Below are positions 33,984-43,352 of a stretch of DNA of 64,000 nucleotides, in pieces (position 1 is the first letter of the stretch; every line of letters starts with the position of its first letter). Both the position numbers and the translations under genes were made by a program. The DNA is from Paraburkholderia bannensis NBRC 103871 (GTDB taxonomy: Bacteria; Pseudomonadota; Gammaproteobacteria; Burkholderiales; Burkholderiaceae): positions 186,001 to 250,000 of the forward strand of contig NZ_BAYA01000006.1 in NCBI RefSeq assembly GCF_000685015.1. Reading direction: 5' to 3'. The notes beneath the pieces are model-generated. The model was not told where the DNA came from. It saw only the letters and a program-made list of their open reading frames with translations, and did not search any database.

Positions 33984-36002
33984 ATGACGAACGATCCAAA
34001 CACGAAAGCCTCCAGTCATACTCAGTCGTACGAAGTGGACACGCCGAAGCAGCCTGCGCCGGCGGCCGAATCCGAAGTACCGGATACACCGACTGCAGCG
34101 CCGAAAAATATTCCACAAAAGCTGGTGGAGACCGGCCGCCGGCTCATTCACATGCACGGCGGCCCGCGCAACCTGCTGGCCTATGGTGTGCGTGTCGTAC
34201 GAGACGAAGGTTTGACGGGGTTCCTGAAGAGACTGCGCCGCGTCGCGGCAAGTGGCACGGGATTCGGCCAGACATCGCAACGCGACTACCAGAAGTGGAT
34301 CGCCCAATACGACACGCTTACCCCTGCCATCAGGGACGAGATGCGCAAGCGCACGTCGGCCTGGACGCATCGGCCACTGCTTTCGGTCGTTGTCTCAGTG
34401 CGTGACGGTGACCTGCAAAACCTGCGCGAAATGATCCGGTCGGTTCAGGGGCAGATCTACCCGAACTGGGAGTTCTGCATCGCCGCCAACGCAGACATCG
34501 CGGAACAAGTGCGAGCATTTCTTGACGGCGAATCGCAGCGTGACGCCAGGATCAAGGCGATCGTGCATCCAGAGAATCGCGCAGGCTGGGAAGTCGATAA
34601 CAGCGCGCTGGAACTTGCCCACGGGGATTTCGTTGTTCTCCTCGACGAGCACGACGTGCTGCCCGAGCACGCCTTGTTCATGGTTGCGCAATCCATCGAC
34701 CAGTATCCGCACGGCCGGATCTTCTACAGCGATGAAGACCAGTTGAGCGCGGATCGCAAGCGCACGGCGCCGCATTTCAAAAGCGACTGGAACCCGGAAC
34801 TGTTTCTCGCATTGGATGCGTGTTCACATCTGGCCGTGTACGACACGGCGCTGGTGCGCGAGATGGGCGGCTTCAGGCCTGGTTTCGAGGATTGCCGTTA
34901 TCACGATCTTGCACTGCGTGGTGTCGAACGCGTCGGCAACGCAAGCGTGATCCATATTGCACACGTACTCTGCCACCGCCGCAGCCCATCGGCCGATTCG
35001 ATTGCCCCGCCATCGTTGAAACGTCCGGGTGAACAGATGACTCGCGCGGTCGCCGAACATCTCGAACGCCGTGGTGTGGAGGCGACGGTGTCGCTGACTT
35101 CAGGCAGCCCGGCCGTGTTGCAGGTGCGCTATGCGATCCCGAATCCTGCCCCCAGGGTTTCGCTGTTGATTCCGACTCGTGACGGCGTCGACCTGTTGCG
35201 TCAATGTATCGATAGCGTGCTTGAAAAGACGACGTATCCGAATTACGAGATCCTCGTCATCGACAACGGCAGCGAGCTTCGCGAAACCCTTGAGTATTTC
35301 GAAAAGATCAGCGAGTTGCCGAACGTGCGCGTGCTCAGGGATGACTCGCCGTTCAACTTCTCCGCGCTCAATAACCGGGCGGCGGCGCAGGCGAGCGGAG
35401 AATATCTGTGCCTGCTCAATAACGACACAGAGGTCATCTCCCCGGACTGGCTCGATGAAATGGTCGGCCTGGCGTGCCAGCCCGGCAATGGCGCCATTGG
35501 CGCGGCGCTCTGGTACCCGAACGACCGGCTTCAGCACGGCGGCGTCCTGATCGGCCTGGGCGGCGTAGGCGGCCATGTACATCACATGCTGGCGAAGGGC
35601 GACGCGGGCTATTTCGATCGCGCATTGGTCACGCAGAATCTGTCGGCGGTCACCGCCGCGTGCCTCGTCATCCGCAAATCAATCTACGACGAGGTGGGCG
35701 GCCTCGATGAGGCGCTCCAGGTCGCGTTTAACGACGTCGATTTTTGCCTGCGTGTGCGAGAAGCCGGTTACCGCAATGTGTGGACGCCGCATGCGGAGCT
35801 TTACCACTACGAGTCCGCGACCCGGGGCTCGGACATGGCGCCGGAGAAATATCGGCGCTTTTCGAACGAAGTCCGTTTGATGGAGCAGCGCTGGAAGGGC
35901 CAGCTCGAAAATGATCCGGCCTACAATCCGAACCTGTCGTTGAGCACCCAGGTTCTGCCGTTCAGCCTCGCCGAGCCGCCGCGCACGCAGCTACCCGATT
36001 GA
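33984..36002 (+). CDS. Glycosyltransferase with two GT2 domains
   Basis: A 672-residue cytosolic protein from ATG 33984; an ATG-like extension to 33921 adds no conserved sequence. After an 80-residue low-complexity lead, the first GT-A domain starts at LLSVVVSVRDGDLQNLREMI and carries the acidic motif YSDEDQLS. The second starts at RVSLLIPTRDGVDLLRQCID with VIDNGSELRETLEYF, YLCLLNNDTEVISPDWLDEM and FNDVDFCLRVREAGYRNVW. The second domain keeps the NNDTE metal motif; the first has DEHDVLP/SDEDQ, so both may be active. Such tandem GT2 proteins are common near Wzm/Wzt and can build a two-sugar repeat. Confidence 0.88.
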   Translation: MTNDPNTKASSHTQSYEVDTPKQPAPAAESEVPDTPTAAPKNIPQKLVETGRRLIHMHGGPRNLLAYGVRVVRDEGLTGFLKRLRRVAASGTGFGQTSQRDYQKWIAQYDTLTPAIRDEMRKRTSAWTHRPLLSVVVSVRDGDLQNLREMIRSVQGQIYPNWEFCIAANADIAEQVRAFLDGESQRDARIKAIVHPENRAGWEVDNSALELAHGDFVVLLDEHDVLPEHALFMVAQSIDQYPHGRIFYSDEDQLSADRKRTAPHFKSDWNPELFLALDACSHLAVYDTALVREMGGFRPGFEDCRYHDLALRGVERVGNASVIHIAHVLCHRRSPSADSIAPPSLKRPGEQMTRAVAEHLERRGVEATVSLTSGSPAVLQVRYAIPNPAPRVSLLIPTRDGVDLLRQCIDSVLEKTTYPNYEILVIDNGSELRETLEYFEKISELPNVRVLRDDSPFNFSALNNRAAAQASGEYLCLLNNDTEVISPDWLDEMVGLACQPGNGAIGAALWYPNDRLQHGGVLIGLGGVGGHVHHMLAKGDAGYFDRALVTQNLSAVTAACLVIRKSIYDEVGGLDEALQVAFNDVDFCLRVREAGYRNVWTPHAELYHYESATRGSDMAPEKYRRFSNEVRLMEQRWKGQLENDPAYNPNLSLSTQVLPFSLAEPPRTQLPD

Positions 36003-36022
36003 AACGGTCACGGTCATGGCAA

Positions 36023-36039
36023 GCGCCGTCCAGCGGCGC
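36023..36039. terminator. Short GC hairpin between convergent genes
   Basis: GCGCCG (36023-36028) pairs with CGGCGC (36034-36039) across a 5-base loop in the 45-base gap between the tandem-GT2 gene (+) and the rhamnosyltransferase gene (-). There is no T-run; termination function is uncertain. Confidence 0.3.
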
Positions 36040-36047
36040 CAGCCTGC

Positions 36048-36956
36048 CTAGTGCCGTCGATACGCGCCGAGGCGGCCAGACAGCCCATCCAGAACGCCTC
36101 GCCACACCATGCGCAAATGCTCGCGGCGCTTGTTGGGGAAGAAACAATAGACCACGATACGCACGGGCAGCTTGATGAGCTCTGCGCTCTTCCACTTCGC
36201 GGGCATCGAGGAGCGTTTCACCAGCGCGATTACGTTCCTGAACTGGTAGTAGTGACGCAGCGGGCCGTGCATCGGATACGCACGCCCCAGCACGCGAACA
36301 GGCTCGCCACCGAGTTCATGACGCATGCGTACCCAGGGCAGCCCGAGCACGCGATAGCCTTTTCGCTTCGCCCGTACGCACCACTCCAGATCGACAAAAT
36401 CGATAAAGAGCGCATCGTCCATCGGGCCTATCGCCGACCAGTACCTGAGGTTGATGCACGAACCCGAGGTAATCAGGAAATCGACGTCGATTGGCGCATC
36501 GCCCACCGGCTCGATCCGTCCAAACTGGAACCATTGAAACCGGACAAACGGCGCGACCCCGCGCAAACGCGCATCTTCATACGCGGGCCCAACAACGGCC
36601 ACGCGCTCGCCTGCTGCATTGGCTCGCGCAAGTTGCGCCGGCAGTTCAAGGAGCAAGGATTCAGACGGTTCGCTATCCTGATCGAACAGGATCGCGCTCG
36701 TGCAACCCAGCGCGATCAGTGCTTCGACGCCCTGATTGAGCGCGGTCGCAATGCCGAGATTTGCACCGTTGGGAAGGTACGTAACGCGCGGATCCAGCCC
36801 GAGGGAGGCCGCATCGCACAGTTCCTCGCTGTTATCGACAACCACGCACGGGCCGTAGCTCGCCAGACGGTTCGCCCGCACAACGCAGTCCACGTCCGGC
36901 CGATAGAACACCACGACCGTACCGACTGCGCCACTGCCACCCGCCGTCGCGTCCAT
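36048..36956 (-). CDS. Rhamnosyltransferase, glycosyltransferase family 2
   Basis: GT-A glycosyltransferase of 302 residues. I place the start at ATG 36956, which overlaps the rmlD stop by four bases; an upstream in-frame ATG at 36992 would lie inside rmlD. Motifs: VGTVVVFYRPDVDCVVRANR, VVVDNSEELCD, NGANLGIATALNQGV and AILFDQDSEPSESLL, with DQDS the donor-metal motif of the RfbN/WbbL-like rhamnosyltransferases. Coupling to rmlBACD, which makes dTDP-L-rhamnose, supports the donor. Confidence 0.87.
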   Translation of the reverse strand: MDATAGGSGAVGTVVVFYRPDVDCVVRANRLASYGPCVVVDNSEELCDAASLGLDPRVTYLPNGANLGIATALNQGVEALIALGCTSAILFDQDSEPSESLLLELPAQLARANAAGERVAVVGPAYEDARLRGVAPFVRFQWFQFGRIEPVGDAPIDVDFLITSGSCINLRYWSAIGPMDDALFIDFVDLEWCVRAKRKGYRVLGLPWVRMRHELGGEPVRVLGRAYPMHGPLRHYYQFRNVIALVKRSSMPAKWKSAELIKLPVRIVVYCFFPNKRREHLRMVWRGVLDGLSGRLGAYRRH

Positions 36957-37849
36957 CAATCCGCGAGGCAAAGGCGAAGCGCCTCGTCCCATGACGGCAA
37001 TTGCACGCCAAACGTGCGCGCAAGCTTGTCGGTCGCCATGCGCGAATTCGCAGGCCGCTTTGCAGGCACCGGGTAGTCGCTGGCCGGAATCGGCAGCACC
37101 TTCGGCGCCTTCTCACCCATCGCAGCGTCGAAAATCGCTTCGGCGAAGCCATGCCACGAAGTCTCGCCCGTCGCGCTGAAGTGATAGACACCCGAGCGCT
37201 CGCGCCACCAGTTGGCGTCGCCGCCACGCTGGGCCGCGAGACCCTGCGCGACGATATGCGCCGTCACCGTCGCGATCGAATTCGACCACGTCGGCGCGCC
37301 GATCTGGTCGGCCACGACGCGCAGCTCCGGACGCTCCGCGCCGAGCTTGAGCATCGTCAGCAAAAAATTCTTGCCGCGACGCCCATACACCCAGCTCGTG
37401 CGCAGCACCAGATGCGCGCAGCCGCTCGCCGCGATCGCCTGCTCGCCTTCGAGCTTGGTCAGCCCGTAGACGTTCTGCGGATTCGTTGCGTCGTCTTCGA
37501 CATAGGCGCCGTCCTTCGCGCCGTCGAACACGTAGTCGGTCGAATAGTGGATCAGCGCCGCGCCGCAGCGCGCCGCTTCTTCCGCCAGCACCGCGGGCGC
37601 TTCGGCGTTCAGGCGTCGCGCCGTGGCTTCGTCCGTTTCGGCCTTGTCCACAGCTGTGTAGGCCGCCGGATTCACGATGATCGACGGCTTGTGCTCGCGC
37701 ACGACCGCGCGCACGCGGTCGAGGTCGCTCAGGTCGAGCGCGGCGCGGTCGAGGCCGACCACGCGCCCGAGCCCCTGCAACGTGCGCAGCAACTCATAGC
37801 CAACCTGACCGTTGACGCCCGTGACGAGAATGGTGGCTTGCTGATCCAT
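36956..37849 (-). CDS. rmlD: dTDP-4-dehydrorhamnose reductase (RmlD)
   Basis: Last enzyme of dTDP-L-rhamnose synthesis, NADPH-dependent reduction of dTDP-4-keto-L-rhamnose. From ATG 37849, 7 bases after the rmlC stop, it has 297 residues, the normal length. Motifs: ILVTGVNGQVGYELL, VNPAAYTAVDKAETD, IHYSTDYVFDGAKDGAYVE, catalytic YGLTK, VLRTSWVYGRRGKNFL and ADQIGAPTWSNSIA. It is the fourth gene of the rmlBACD operon. Confidence 0.95.
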   Translation of the reverse strand: MDQQATILVTGVNGQVGYELLRTLQGLGRVVGLDRAALDLSDLDRVRAVVREHKPSIIVNPAAYTAVDKAETDEATARRLNAEAPAVLAEEAARCGAALIHYSTDYVFDGAKDGAYVEDDATNPQNVYGLTKLEGEQAIAASGCAHLVLRTSWVYGRRGKNFLLTMLKLGAERPELRVVADQIGAPTWSNSIATVTAHIVAQGLAAQRGGDANWWRERSGVYHFSATGETSWHGFAEAIFDAAMGEKAPKVLPIPASDYPVPAKRPANSRMATDKLARTFGVQLPSWDEALRLCLAD

Positions 37850-37856
37850 CACGTCC

Positions 37857-38408
37857 TCACGCAAAGACATCGGCTTCGGCCAGCTTCTTGCCCGCCGCGT
37901 CCTTGGCGGCCAGCAGCGGCTCGAAGTCGATCGGCCATTCGATGCCGATGGCCGGATCGTTCCACGCGAGGCTGCGCTCGTGCTCCGGATACCAGTAGTC
38001 GGTCGTCTTGTAGAGGAACTGCGCCGACTCCGACAGCACGACAAAGCCGTGCGCGAAACCCGGCGGCACCCACAACTGCCGATGGTTCTCCGTCGACAGA
38101 TGCACGCCCACCCATTTGCCGAAATTCGGCGAGCTCCTGCGGATATCGACGGCCACGTCGAACACTTCGCCTTCCACCACGCGCACGAGCTTGCCCTGCG
38201 CATGCTGGATCTGGTAGTGCAGGCCGCGCAGCACGCCCTTCGCCGAGCGCGAATGGTTGTCCTGCACGAACTCCACGCCCGGCTCCACGAGTTCCGCGAA
38301 TTCGCGGCCGTTAAAACTTTCGTAGAAATAGCCGCGCGCGTCGCCGAACACCTTCGGCTCGATGATCTTGACTTCGGGCAGTGCCGTTGCCGTTACCGTG
38401 ATGGCCAT
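37857..38408 (-). CDS. rmlC: dTDP-4-dehydrorhamnose 3,5-epimerase (RmlC)
   Basis: Cupin epimerase of 183 residues, converting dTDP-4-keto-6-deoxyglucose to the L-lyxo form. Visible are [37 protein letters not shown] with the active-site histidine, [34 protein letters not shown] and [12 protein letters not shown]. The start overlaps the rmlA stop by 16 bases. Confidence 0.95.
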   Translation of the reverse strand: MAITVTATALPEVKIIEPKVFGDARGYFYESFNGREFAELVEPGVEFVQDNHSRSAKGVLRGLHYQIQHAQGKLVRVVEGEVFDVAVDIRRSSPNFGKWVGVHLSTENHRQLWVPPGFAHGFVVLSESAQFLYKTTDYWYPEHERSLAWNDPAIGIEWPIDFEPLLAAKDAAGKKLAEADVFA

Positions 38409-39286
38409 GCGACCTGGTCCGTAAGAATGTTCAACAAATACTTGCCGTAGCCGTTCTTCGAGAGCGGCGCAGCGAGCTTCTGCAGTTGTTCTGCGTCAAT
38501 CCATTGCCGGCGATATGCAATCTCTTCCGGACACGCGACCACCAGGCCCTGACGCTTTTGCAGCGTGGCGATAAAGGTCGCCGCTTCGATCAGCGAATCG
38601 TGCGTGCCGGTGTCGAGCCACGCGAAGCCGCGGCCCATGATCTCGACGTTGAGCGCGCCATCGGCGAGATAGCGCGAGTTCACGTCCGTGATCTCCAGTT
38701 CGCCGCGCGGCGACGGCTTGATGTCCGCCGCGATGTCGCACACGCGGTTGTCGTAGAAGTACAGGCCCGTGACCGCGTAGTTCGAACGCGGCTTGGCGGG
38801 CTTTTCTTCGATCGACAGCGCGCGGAAGCCCTTGTCGAATTCGACCACGCCGTAGCGCTCGGGATCCTGCACGTGATAGGCGAACACCGTCGCGCCCGAT
38901 TCCTGCGCCGTGGCGCGTTCGAGCTGCTTCGCGAGGTCGTGGCCGTAGAAAATGTTGTCGCCAAGAATCAGCGCCGACGGATCGTTGCCGACGAACTCCT
39001 TGCCGATGATGAACGCCTGCGCGAGACCGTCCGGGGACGGCTGCACCGCGTACTGGATGTTCATGCCCCACTGGCTGCCGTCGCCGAGCATCGACTCGAA
39101 GCGCGGCGTGTCCTGCGGCGTCGAGATGATGAGCACATCGCGAATACCCGCGATCATCAGCGTCGACAGCGGGTAGTAGATCATCGGCTTGTCGTACACG
39201 GGCAACAGCTGTTTCGACACCGCGTGGGTGATCGGATAGAGCCGCGTGCCGGAACCGCCAGCGAGAATAATGCCTTTGCGTGCCAT
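38393..39286 (-). CDS. rmlA: Glucose-1-phosphate thymidylyltransferase (RmlA)
   Basis: First enzyme of the dTDP-L-rhamnose pathway, joining dTTP and glucose-1-phosphate; feedback-inhibited by dTDP-rhamnose in the characterised family. The 297-residue length is typical. Motifs: [68 protein letters not shown] and [17 protein letters not shown]. It lies 15 bases after rmlB. Confidence 0.96.
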   Translation of the reverse strand: MARKGIILAGGSGTRLYPITHAVSKQLLPVYDKPMIYYPLSTLMIAGIRDVLIISTPQDTPRFESMLGDGSQWGMNIQYAVQPSPDGLAQAFIIGKEFVGNDPSALILGDNIFYGHDLAKQLERATAQESGATVFAYHVQDPERYGVVEFDKGFRALSIEEKPAKPRSNYAVTGLYFYDNRVCDIAADIKPSPRGELEITDVNSRYLADGALNVEIMGRGFAWLDTGTHDSLIEAATFIATLQKRQGLVVACPEEIAYRRQWIDAEQLQKLAAPLSKNGYGKYLLNILTDQVAWPSR

Positions 39287-39301
39287 GTCGTGCGCCTGCC
39301 T

Positions 39302-40363
39302 TTACGTACGCTGCGCGTAGTTGGTTTCGACCCACTTGCGATATTCGCCCGAAGCGACTTCGTCGGCCCACGCCTGGTTGTCCAGGTACCACTGCACCGT
39401 CTTCGCGAGACCGGTTTCGAAGGTCTCGGCCGGCTTCCAGCCCAGTTCGCGTTCGAGCTTGCGCGCGTCGATCGCGTAGCGGCGGTCATGTCCGGGGCGA
39501 TCCGTCACGTAGGTGATCTGGTCGCGGTACGAGCCTGCGGCCTTCGGGCGCAGCTTGTCGAGCAGGTCGCACAGCGTGTGCACGACTTCGAGGTTCTTTT
39601 TCTCGTTCCAGCCGCCGACGTTGTACGTCTCGCCGCTCTGGCCGCGCGCGAGCACTTCGCGGATCGCGCTGCAATGGTCGCCCACGTAGAGCCAGTCGCG
39701 CACGTTCTGACCGTCGCCGTAGACCGGCAGCGGCTTGCCCGACAGCGCATTGGCGATCATCAGCGGGATGAGCTTTTCGGGGAACTGGTACGGGCCGTAG
39801 TTGTTCGAGCAGTTGGTCGTGAGAACCGGCAGGCCGTACGTATGGTGATACGCACGCACGAGATGGTCGGAACCTGCCTTGGTCGCCGAGTACGGGCTGT
39901 TGGGCGCGTACGGCGTGGTTTCCGAGAACTGCGGATCGGTCGCGGAAAGCGAGCCGAACACTTCGTCGGTCGAGACATGCAGGAAGCGGAAGGCCGCTTT
40001 TTCGGCTTCCGGCAAGGTATTCCAGTACTGGCGGGTGGCTTCGAGCAGCGTGAACGTGCCGACCACATTGGTCTGAACAAAATCAGCCGGGCCGTGGATC
40101 GATCGGTCGACGTGGCTTTCCGCGGCGAAGTGCAGCACGGCGCGCGGCTTGTGCTCGGCGAGCAGCGCGTCAAGCGCGGCGCGATCGCAGATGTCCACGC
40201 GCGCGAACACGTGATTCGGATTGCCCTGGAGCGATTGCAGCGTGCCGAGATTGCCCGCGTAGGTCAGCTTGTCTACGTTCAGAACGGCTTCGTCGGATTG
40301 ACGGAACCAGTCAAGCACAAAGTTGGCGCCGATAAAGCCGGCACCGCCCGTTACCAGGATCAT
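39302..40363 (-). CDS. rmlB: dTDP-glucose 4,6-dehydratase (RmlB)
   Basis: NAD-dependent dehydratase of 353 residues, the first gene of rmlBACD. Motifs: [46 protein letters not shown] with the catalytic [17 protein letters not shown] with Yxxx[20 protein letters not shown] and [15 protein letters not shown]. An AAGGAA sequence just before the ATG on the - strand is a good ribosome binding site. In Burkholderia O-antigen loci rmlB likewise marks the apaH-side border. Confidence 0.96.
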   Translation of the reverse strand: MILVTGGAGFIGANFVLDWFRQSDEAVLNVDKLTYAGNLGTLQSLQGNPNHVFARVDICDRAALDALLAEHKPRAVLHFAAESHVDRSIHGPADFVQTNVVGTFTLLEATRQYWNTLPEAEKAAFRFLHVSTDEVFGSLSATDPQFSETTPYAPNSPYSATKAGSDHLVRAYHHTYGLPVLTTNCSNNYGPYQFPEKLIPLMIANALSGKPLPVYGDGQNVRDWLYVGDHCSAIREVLARGQSGETYNVGGWNEKKNLEVVHTLCDLLDKLRPKAAGSYRDQITYVTDRPGHDRRYAIDARKLERELGWKPAETFETGLAKTVQWYLDNQAWADEVASGEYRKWVETNYAQRT

Positions 40364-40761
40364 GGAATTCCTTTTTAGGCGTGTGATGGTAATGCGCCTG
40401 GCCGTCTAACCCAAAGGCCCCCGGCAGCCAAACGCACGAAAGGATGCTGTAAAAATGGACTTATTGCGAGGGAAATGCCGCTTTTATCCGCGCAGCATAC
40501 GCTTTTCGCTCTGGTTATATCGTGACAATTATACGGACAGACCGAACGAAAACCATACCTCTAACATCTTGAAACAGCTTGACAAAGCGGCTTTGCTTTC
40601 TTTCTCGCCCATATTTTTCAGACAATTGACTGCGACGCGCGTTGGCTTTCTGATTGTCATCCACGATCACGCGGCAATCGTTTTCCTGTGATACCGTCAC
40701 CCTCTTGTCCCCGGCATCCTCCGCCATCGAATTGCAATTGACTGCAACTGATTCAGATTCA
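40364..40761. other. 398-base divergent intergenic region between rmlB and apaH
   Basis: This AT-richer gap should hold the rml/O-antigen promoter (- strand) and the apaH promoter (+ strand). A + strand candidate is TTGACT (40626-40631) with TCTGAT (40649-40654), 17-base spacer. On the - strand a perfect TATAAT (complement of 40528-40533) lies without a good -35. A further TTGACA at 40579-40584 has no fitting -10. No coding sequence was recognised. Confidence 0.4.
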
Positions 40762-41613
40762 ATGACCAAGCAAGCGCCGTTCCCGCCGCCTCTCGCTTTC
40801 GGCGACCTTCAGGGTTGTCTGACCCCGTTCCGGGAGTTGCTCGCCAAGGCCGCCCCCTCTTCCAATACACCGCTATGGTTTGCGGGCGACCTCATCAATC
40901 GCGGGCCCGCATCGCTTGAGACGCTGCGCGAAGTGATTGCGCTCGGCGATCGCGGCGTGGCTGTGCTCGGCAATCACGACCTGCATTTGCTGTCGGTTTC
41001 GGCGGGCATTCGCAAGTCGAAAAAGGGCGACACCATCGACGCCATTCTTGCTGCACCCGATGCCGAGGATTTGCTGCACTGGGTGCGTCATCGCCCGATC
41101 GCGCACTACGAGCGCGGCATGCTGATGGTGCATGCGGGCGTGTTGCCGCAGTGGAGCCTTGACCTGACGCTGGAGCTTGCGCACGAACTGCAACAGGCGC
41201 TGCGCCGCGACAACTGGAAAGAGACGCTCGCGGGCCTCTACGGCAACGAACCGAATCGCTGGTCGAAAGAACTGAAGGGCATCGACAGGCTGCGCCTGAC
41301 CTGCAGCGCGCTCACGCGCATGCGCTTTTGCAGCGAAGACGGCACGATGGATTTCAGCACGAGTGGCGGACTGGATTCCGCGCCGCCGGGTTATATGCCG
41401 TGGTTCGACGTGCCGGGGCGCAAGACCTCGGACATCACCGTCGTGTTCGGGCACTGGGCGGCGCTTGGGCTGACCTTGCGCAAGAACGTCATCGGCCTGG
41501 ATTCGGGCTGCGTGTGGGGCGAGCGGCTGTCGGCGGTGAGTCTCGCCAGCGATCCTTATCAGCGCATCCTCACCCAGGTGGCCTGCCCGAACTGCCGCGC
41601 GGTATCGGCCTGA
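40762..41613 (+). CDS. apaH: Symmetrical bis(5'-nucleosyl)-tetraphosphatase (ApaH)
   Basis: Metallophosphatase hydrolysing Ap4A and related dinucleotides (and NpnN RNA caps in the characterised family). From ATG 40762 it has 283 residues, the usual size; an upstream extension to 40654 has no family sequence. Metal-binding motifs are in order: FGDLQGC, AGDLINRGP, VLGNHDLHLL, MVHAGVLPQW and VFGHWAALG. The C terminus has VIGLDSGCVWGERLSAV. It is the conserved anchor gene next to Burkholderia O-antigen clusters. Confidence 0.95.
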   Translation: MTKQAPFPPPLAFGDLQGCLTPFRELLAKAAPSSNTPLWFAGDLINRGPASLETLREVIALGDRGVAVLGNHDLHLLSVSAGIRKSKKGDTIDAILAAPDAEDLLHWVRHRPIAHYERGMLMVHAGVLPQWSLDLTLELAHELQQALRRDNWKETLAGLYGNEPNRWSKELKGIDRLRLTCSALTRMRFCSEDGTMDFSTSGGLDSAPPGYMPWFDVPGRKTSDITVVFGHWAALGLTLRKNVIGLDSGCVWGERLSAVSLASDPYQRILTQVACPNCRAVSA

Positions 41614-41621
41614 AGCCGCCT

Positions 41622-41642
41622 GAAGCGCCGCCTCAGCGCTTC
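41622..41642. terminator. Possible hairpin terminator after apaH
   Basis: GAAGCGC (41622-41628) pairs with GCGCTTC (41636-41642) over a 7-base loop, followed by TTGTTG. It overlaps the 3' end of the convergent oxygenase gene. Assigned by eye only. Confidence 0.35.
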
Positions 41643-42448
41643 TTGTTGTACACGTGCGTCGTCGCCTTCACGCCCTTGGGGAAGACCCGGCGCACGAAAC
41701 CGCGCGCCGCGGCATCGGCCTGCAGCACCACATCGCGCACGGGCTGCTCGGGCCGGCCGCGAAACGACGTCGGATGAAAGTACTCATCGTCGCCAACGGG
41801 ATGATCGGAGAAGTAGTAATTCGACACGCAGCAACGCTGCTCGTCGCTCACGTTCTTCGACACCGAATGCCATGAGTGCTGGTTCGTCACCATCACGGCG
41901 AGCCGGTTGAAGCGGCTGACGATGGTGGTCGGCTCCGCCTTGGTGCCCTGCGGCCACACCTCCAGATTGCCGCCCTTCTCCTGCGACCAGTCCGGCGATA
42001 CGTAGTAGAGCAGATTGAGCACACGATAGTGCTCGCGATCCTTGTCGTGCGAGTTGTCCAGGTGCGGGTTGAGGAAGTGGCCCGGCCCCATCATCGAGAT
42101 GCCGCCCGCGTACAGGTGCTCGTCCGGATACAGCGAGCGCAGCCCCGTGATCTCCTTGATGAGTTCCACGACGCGCGGCGCCTGGAACGCGAAGATGATC
42201 TCTTCGAGCAGCGGCGCGTGCGCGTCCATCTGCGCCGATACGTACTTGAGTTCGCGCAGGCTCTTGCGCAGCATCATCTTCGACGCATCGGGGAAGCCCG
42301 CGCGAATCTCGCGGGCAACCGATTCCGGCAACACATCGTCGATATGGAAATGCTGGATGGGCGCCGTCTGCGTCCATTGCTCGCGCAGCCGTGCGCGCTC
42401 CGATTCAAGACGCGCCGCGATGAGCGCGCCGAGTTCCGTACGATCCAT
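41633..42448 (-). CDS. 2-oxoglutarate/Fe(II)-dependent oxygenase family protein
   Basis: A 271-residue double-stranded beta-helix oxygenase. The iron ligands are visible as HxD in LNPHLDNSHD and a distal histidine in NQHSWHSVSKN, with an Arg/Ser pair (RCCVSNYYFSD) in the place of the 2-oxoglutarate anchor. The N-terminal IQHFHIDDVLPESVAREI is typical of the 2OG-FeII_Oxy_3-like group often found among polysaccharide genes. A role in hydroxylating a sugar or acyl group of the adjacent O-antigen is possible but inferred from position only. Confidence 0.8.
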   Translation of the reverse strand: MDRTELGALIAARLESERARLREQWTQTAPIQHFHIDDVLPESVAREIRAGFPDASKMMLRKSLRELKYVSAQMDAHAPLLEEIIFAFQAPRVVELIKEITGLRSLYPDEHLYAGGISMMGPGHFLNPHLDNSHDKDREHYRVLNLLYYVSPDWSQEKGGNLEVWPQGTKAEPTTIVSRFNRLAVMVTNQHSWHSVSKNVSDEQRCCVSNYYFSDHPVGDDEYFHPTSFRGRPEQPVRDVVLQADAAARGFVRRVFPKGVKATTHVYNKKR

Positions 42449-42498
42449 GATGACTGTCCTGCTTTCGATGATCCGATGATGATGGCCTGGCGCCGCCC

Positions 42499-42530
42499 TA
42501 CGTCGATCTAAGTCGATCTAAGTCGATCTA
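42499..42530. repeat. Three tandem 10-bp repeats
   Basis: GTCGATCTAA at 42501-42510 and 42511-42520, followed by GTCGATCTAC at 42521-42530, in the 99-base gap upstream of the oxygenase gene and downstream of the acyltransferase gene. It could be a slippage tract or repeated binding site. Confidence 0.75.
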
Positions 42531-42547
42531 CGCCGCTCTGCGCCGTC

Positions 42548-43312
42548 TCAGACGCGCTGGCCGACGCCCACCGACGCCTCGGTGCGCATTGCCTCCAGCG
42601 CCGCGCCCACCGACTCCTGCGCCCGCGCCGCCAGCTTGCGCCGATCGTCGCCCGGCTCCAGCGCTTCGCCCACATAGACGTGCGCCGTAATCGGCCCGGC
42701 CTTGAGCATCGCGTCAAGCGAATCCTTGAGCGACAGATCGTCGATATACGCCGGCGCGATCGACTGGCGACCCTGCGCATCCTCGTACATGATGCAGACC
42801 GGCTGCACCGGCCGCCCCGCCGACACCGGCGCCTGGAACATATTCGAATGGAACGGCTTGAGCGCGAGCCCGTCGGTGGTCGTGCCTTCGGGGAACACGC
42901 ACATCAGCTCGCCGCGCTCCAGCCGCGACGACAGTTCGTGCATGATGCGCCGCGCCTCGCTGCGCTTCTCGCGCTCGATGAACACGGTATCGAGATTCGC
43001 CGCGAACCAGCCGATCAGCGGCCAGCTGCGCACTTCGGCCTTCGAGACGAACGGCGTCGGCCGCCACGCGTTGATCACGTAAATGTCGATCCACGAAATA
43101 TGGTTGCTGACGACGAGCGCGCCCGCGTCCAGCCGCGCCGAGTCGTTATGCACAACGAGCTTCATGCCGCACAGGGCGAGCATCTTGAGCGACCAGGCGC
43201 GGTTCAGCGCCTGGCGTTGCGCGGGCGTGGCGCGCGGAAAGCGCACGCCGACAGTCCAGGCGCCGCGCAGCAGATGGCCGAGCAGACGGGCTTTGCGAAA
43301 GAAAAGACTCAT
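42548..43312 (-). CDS. plsC: 1-acyl-sn-glycerol-3-phosphate acyltransferase family (PlsC)
   Basis: Membrane-associated acyltransferase of 254 residues, making phosphatidic acid from lysophosphatidic acid. I choose ATG 43312, which follows the pyrC' stop by 40 bases; the frame is open to 43408, but that would overlap pyrC'. Motif I is NHISWID (H-x4-D), motif III is VFPEGTTTDG, and the N terminus has a hydrophobic segment (RLLGHLLRGAWTVGV). An ornithine-lipid acyltransferase (OlsA) or another lysophospholipid specificity is possible. It is probably co-transcribed with pyrB-pyrC'. Confidence 0.88.
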   Translation of the reverse strand: MSLFFRKARLLGHLLRGAWTVGVRFPRATPAQRQALNRAWSLKMLALCGMKLVVHNDSARLDAGALVVSNHISWIDIYVINAWRPTPFVSKAEVRSWPLIGWFAANLDTVFIEREKRSEARRIMHELSSRLERGELMCVFPEGTTTDGLALKPFHSNMFQAPVSAGRPVQPVCIMYEDAQGRQSIAPAYIDDLSLKDSLDAMLKAGPITAHVYVGEALEPGDDRRKLAARAQESVGAALEAMRTEASVGVGQRV

Positions 43313-43352
43313 GGCTGGGTCGATATCGAAGTCGAGGTCGGCTTGCGGGTTC

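Noticed and set aside
40364..40761. JUMPstart/ops element of an O-antigen operon
   Set aside because: No GGCGGTAG-type core in either strand.
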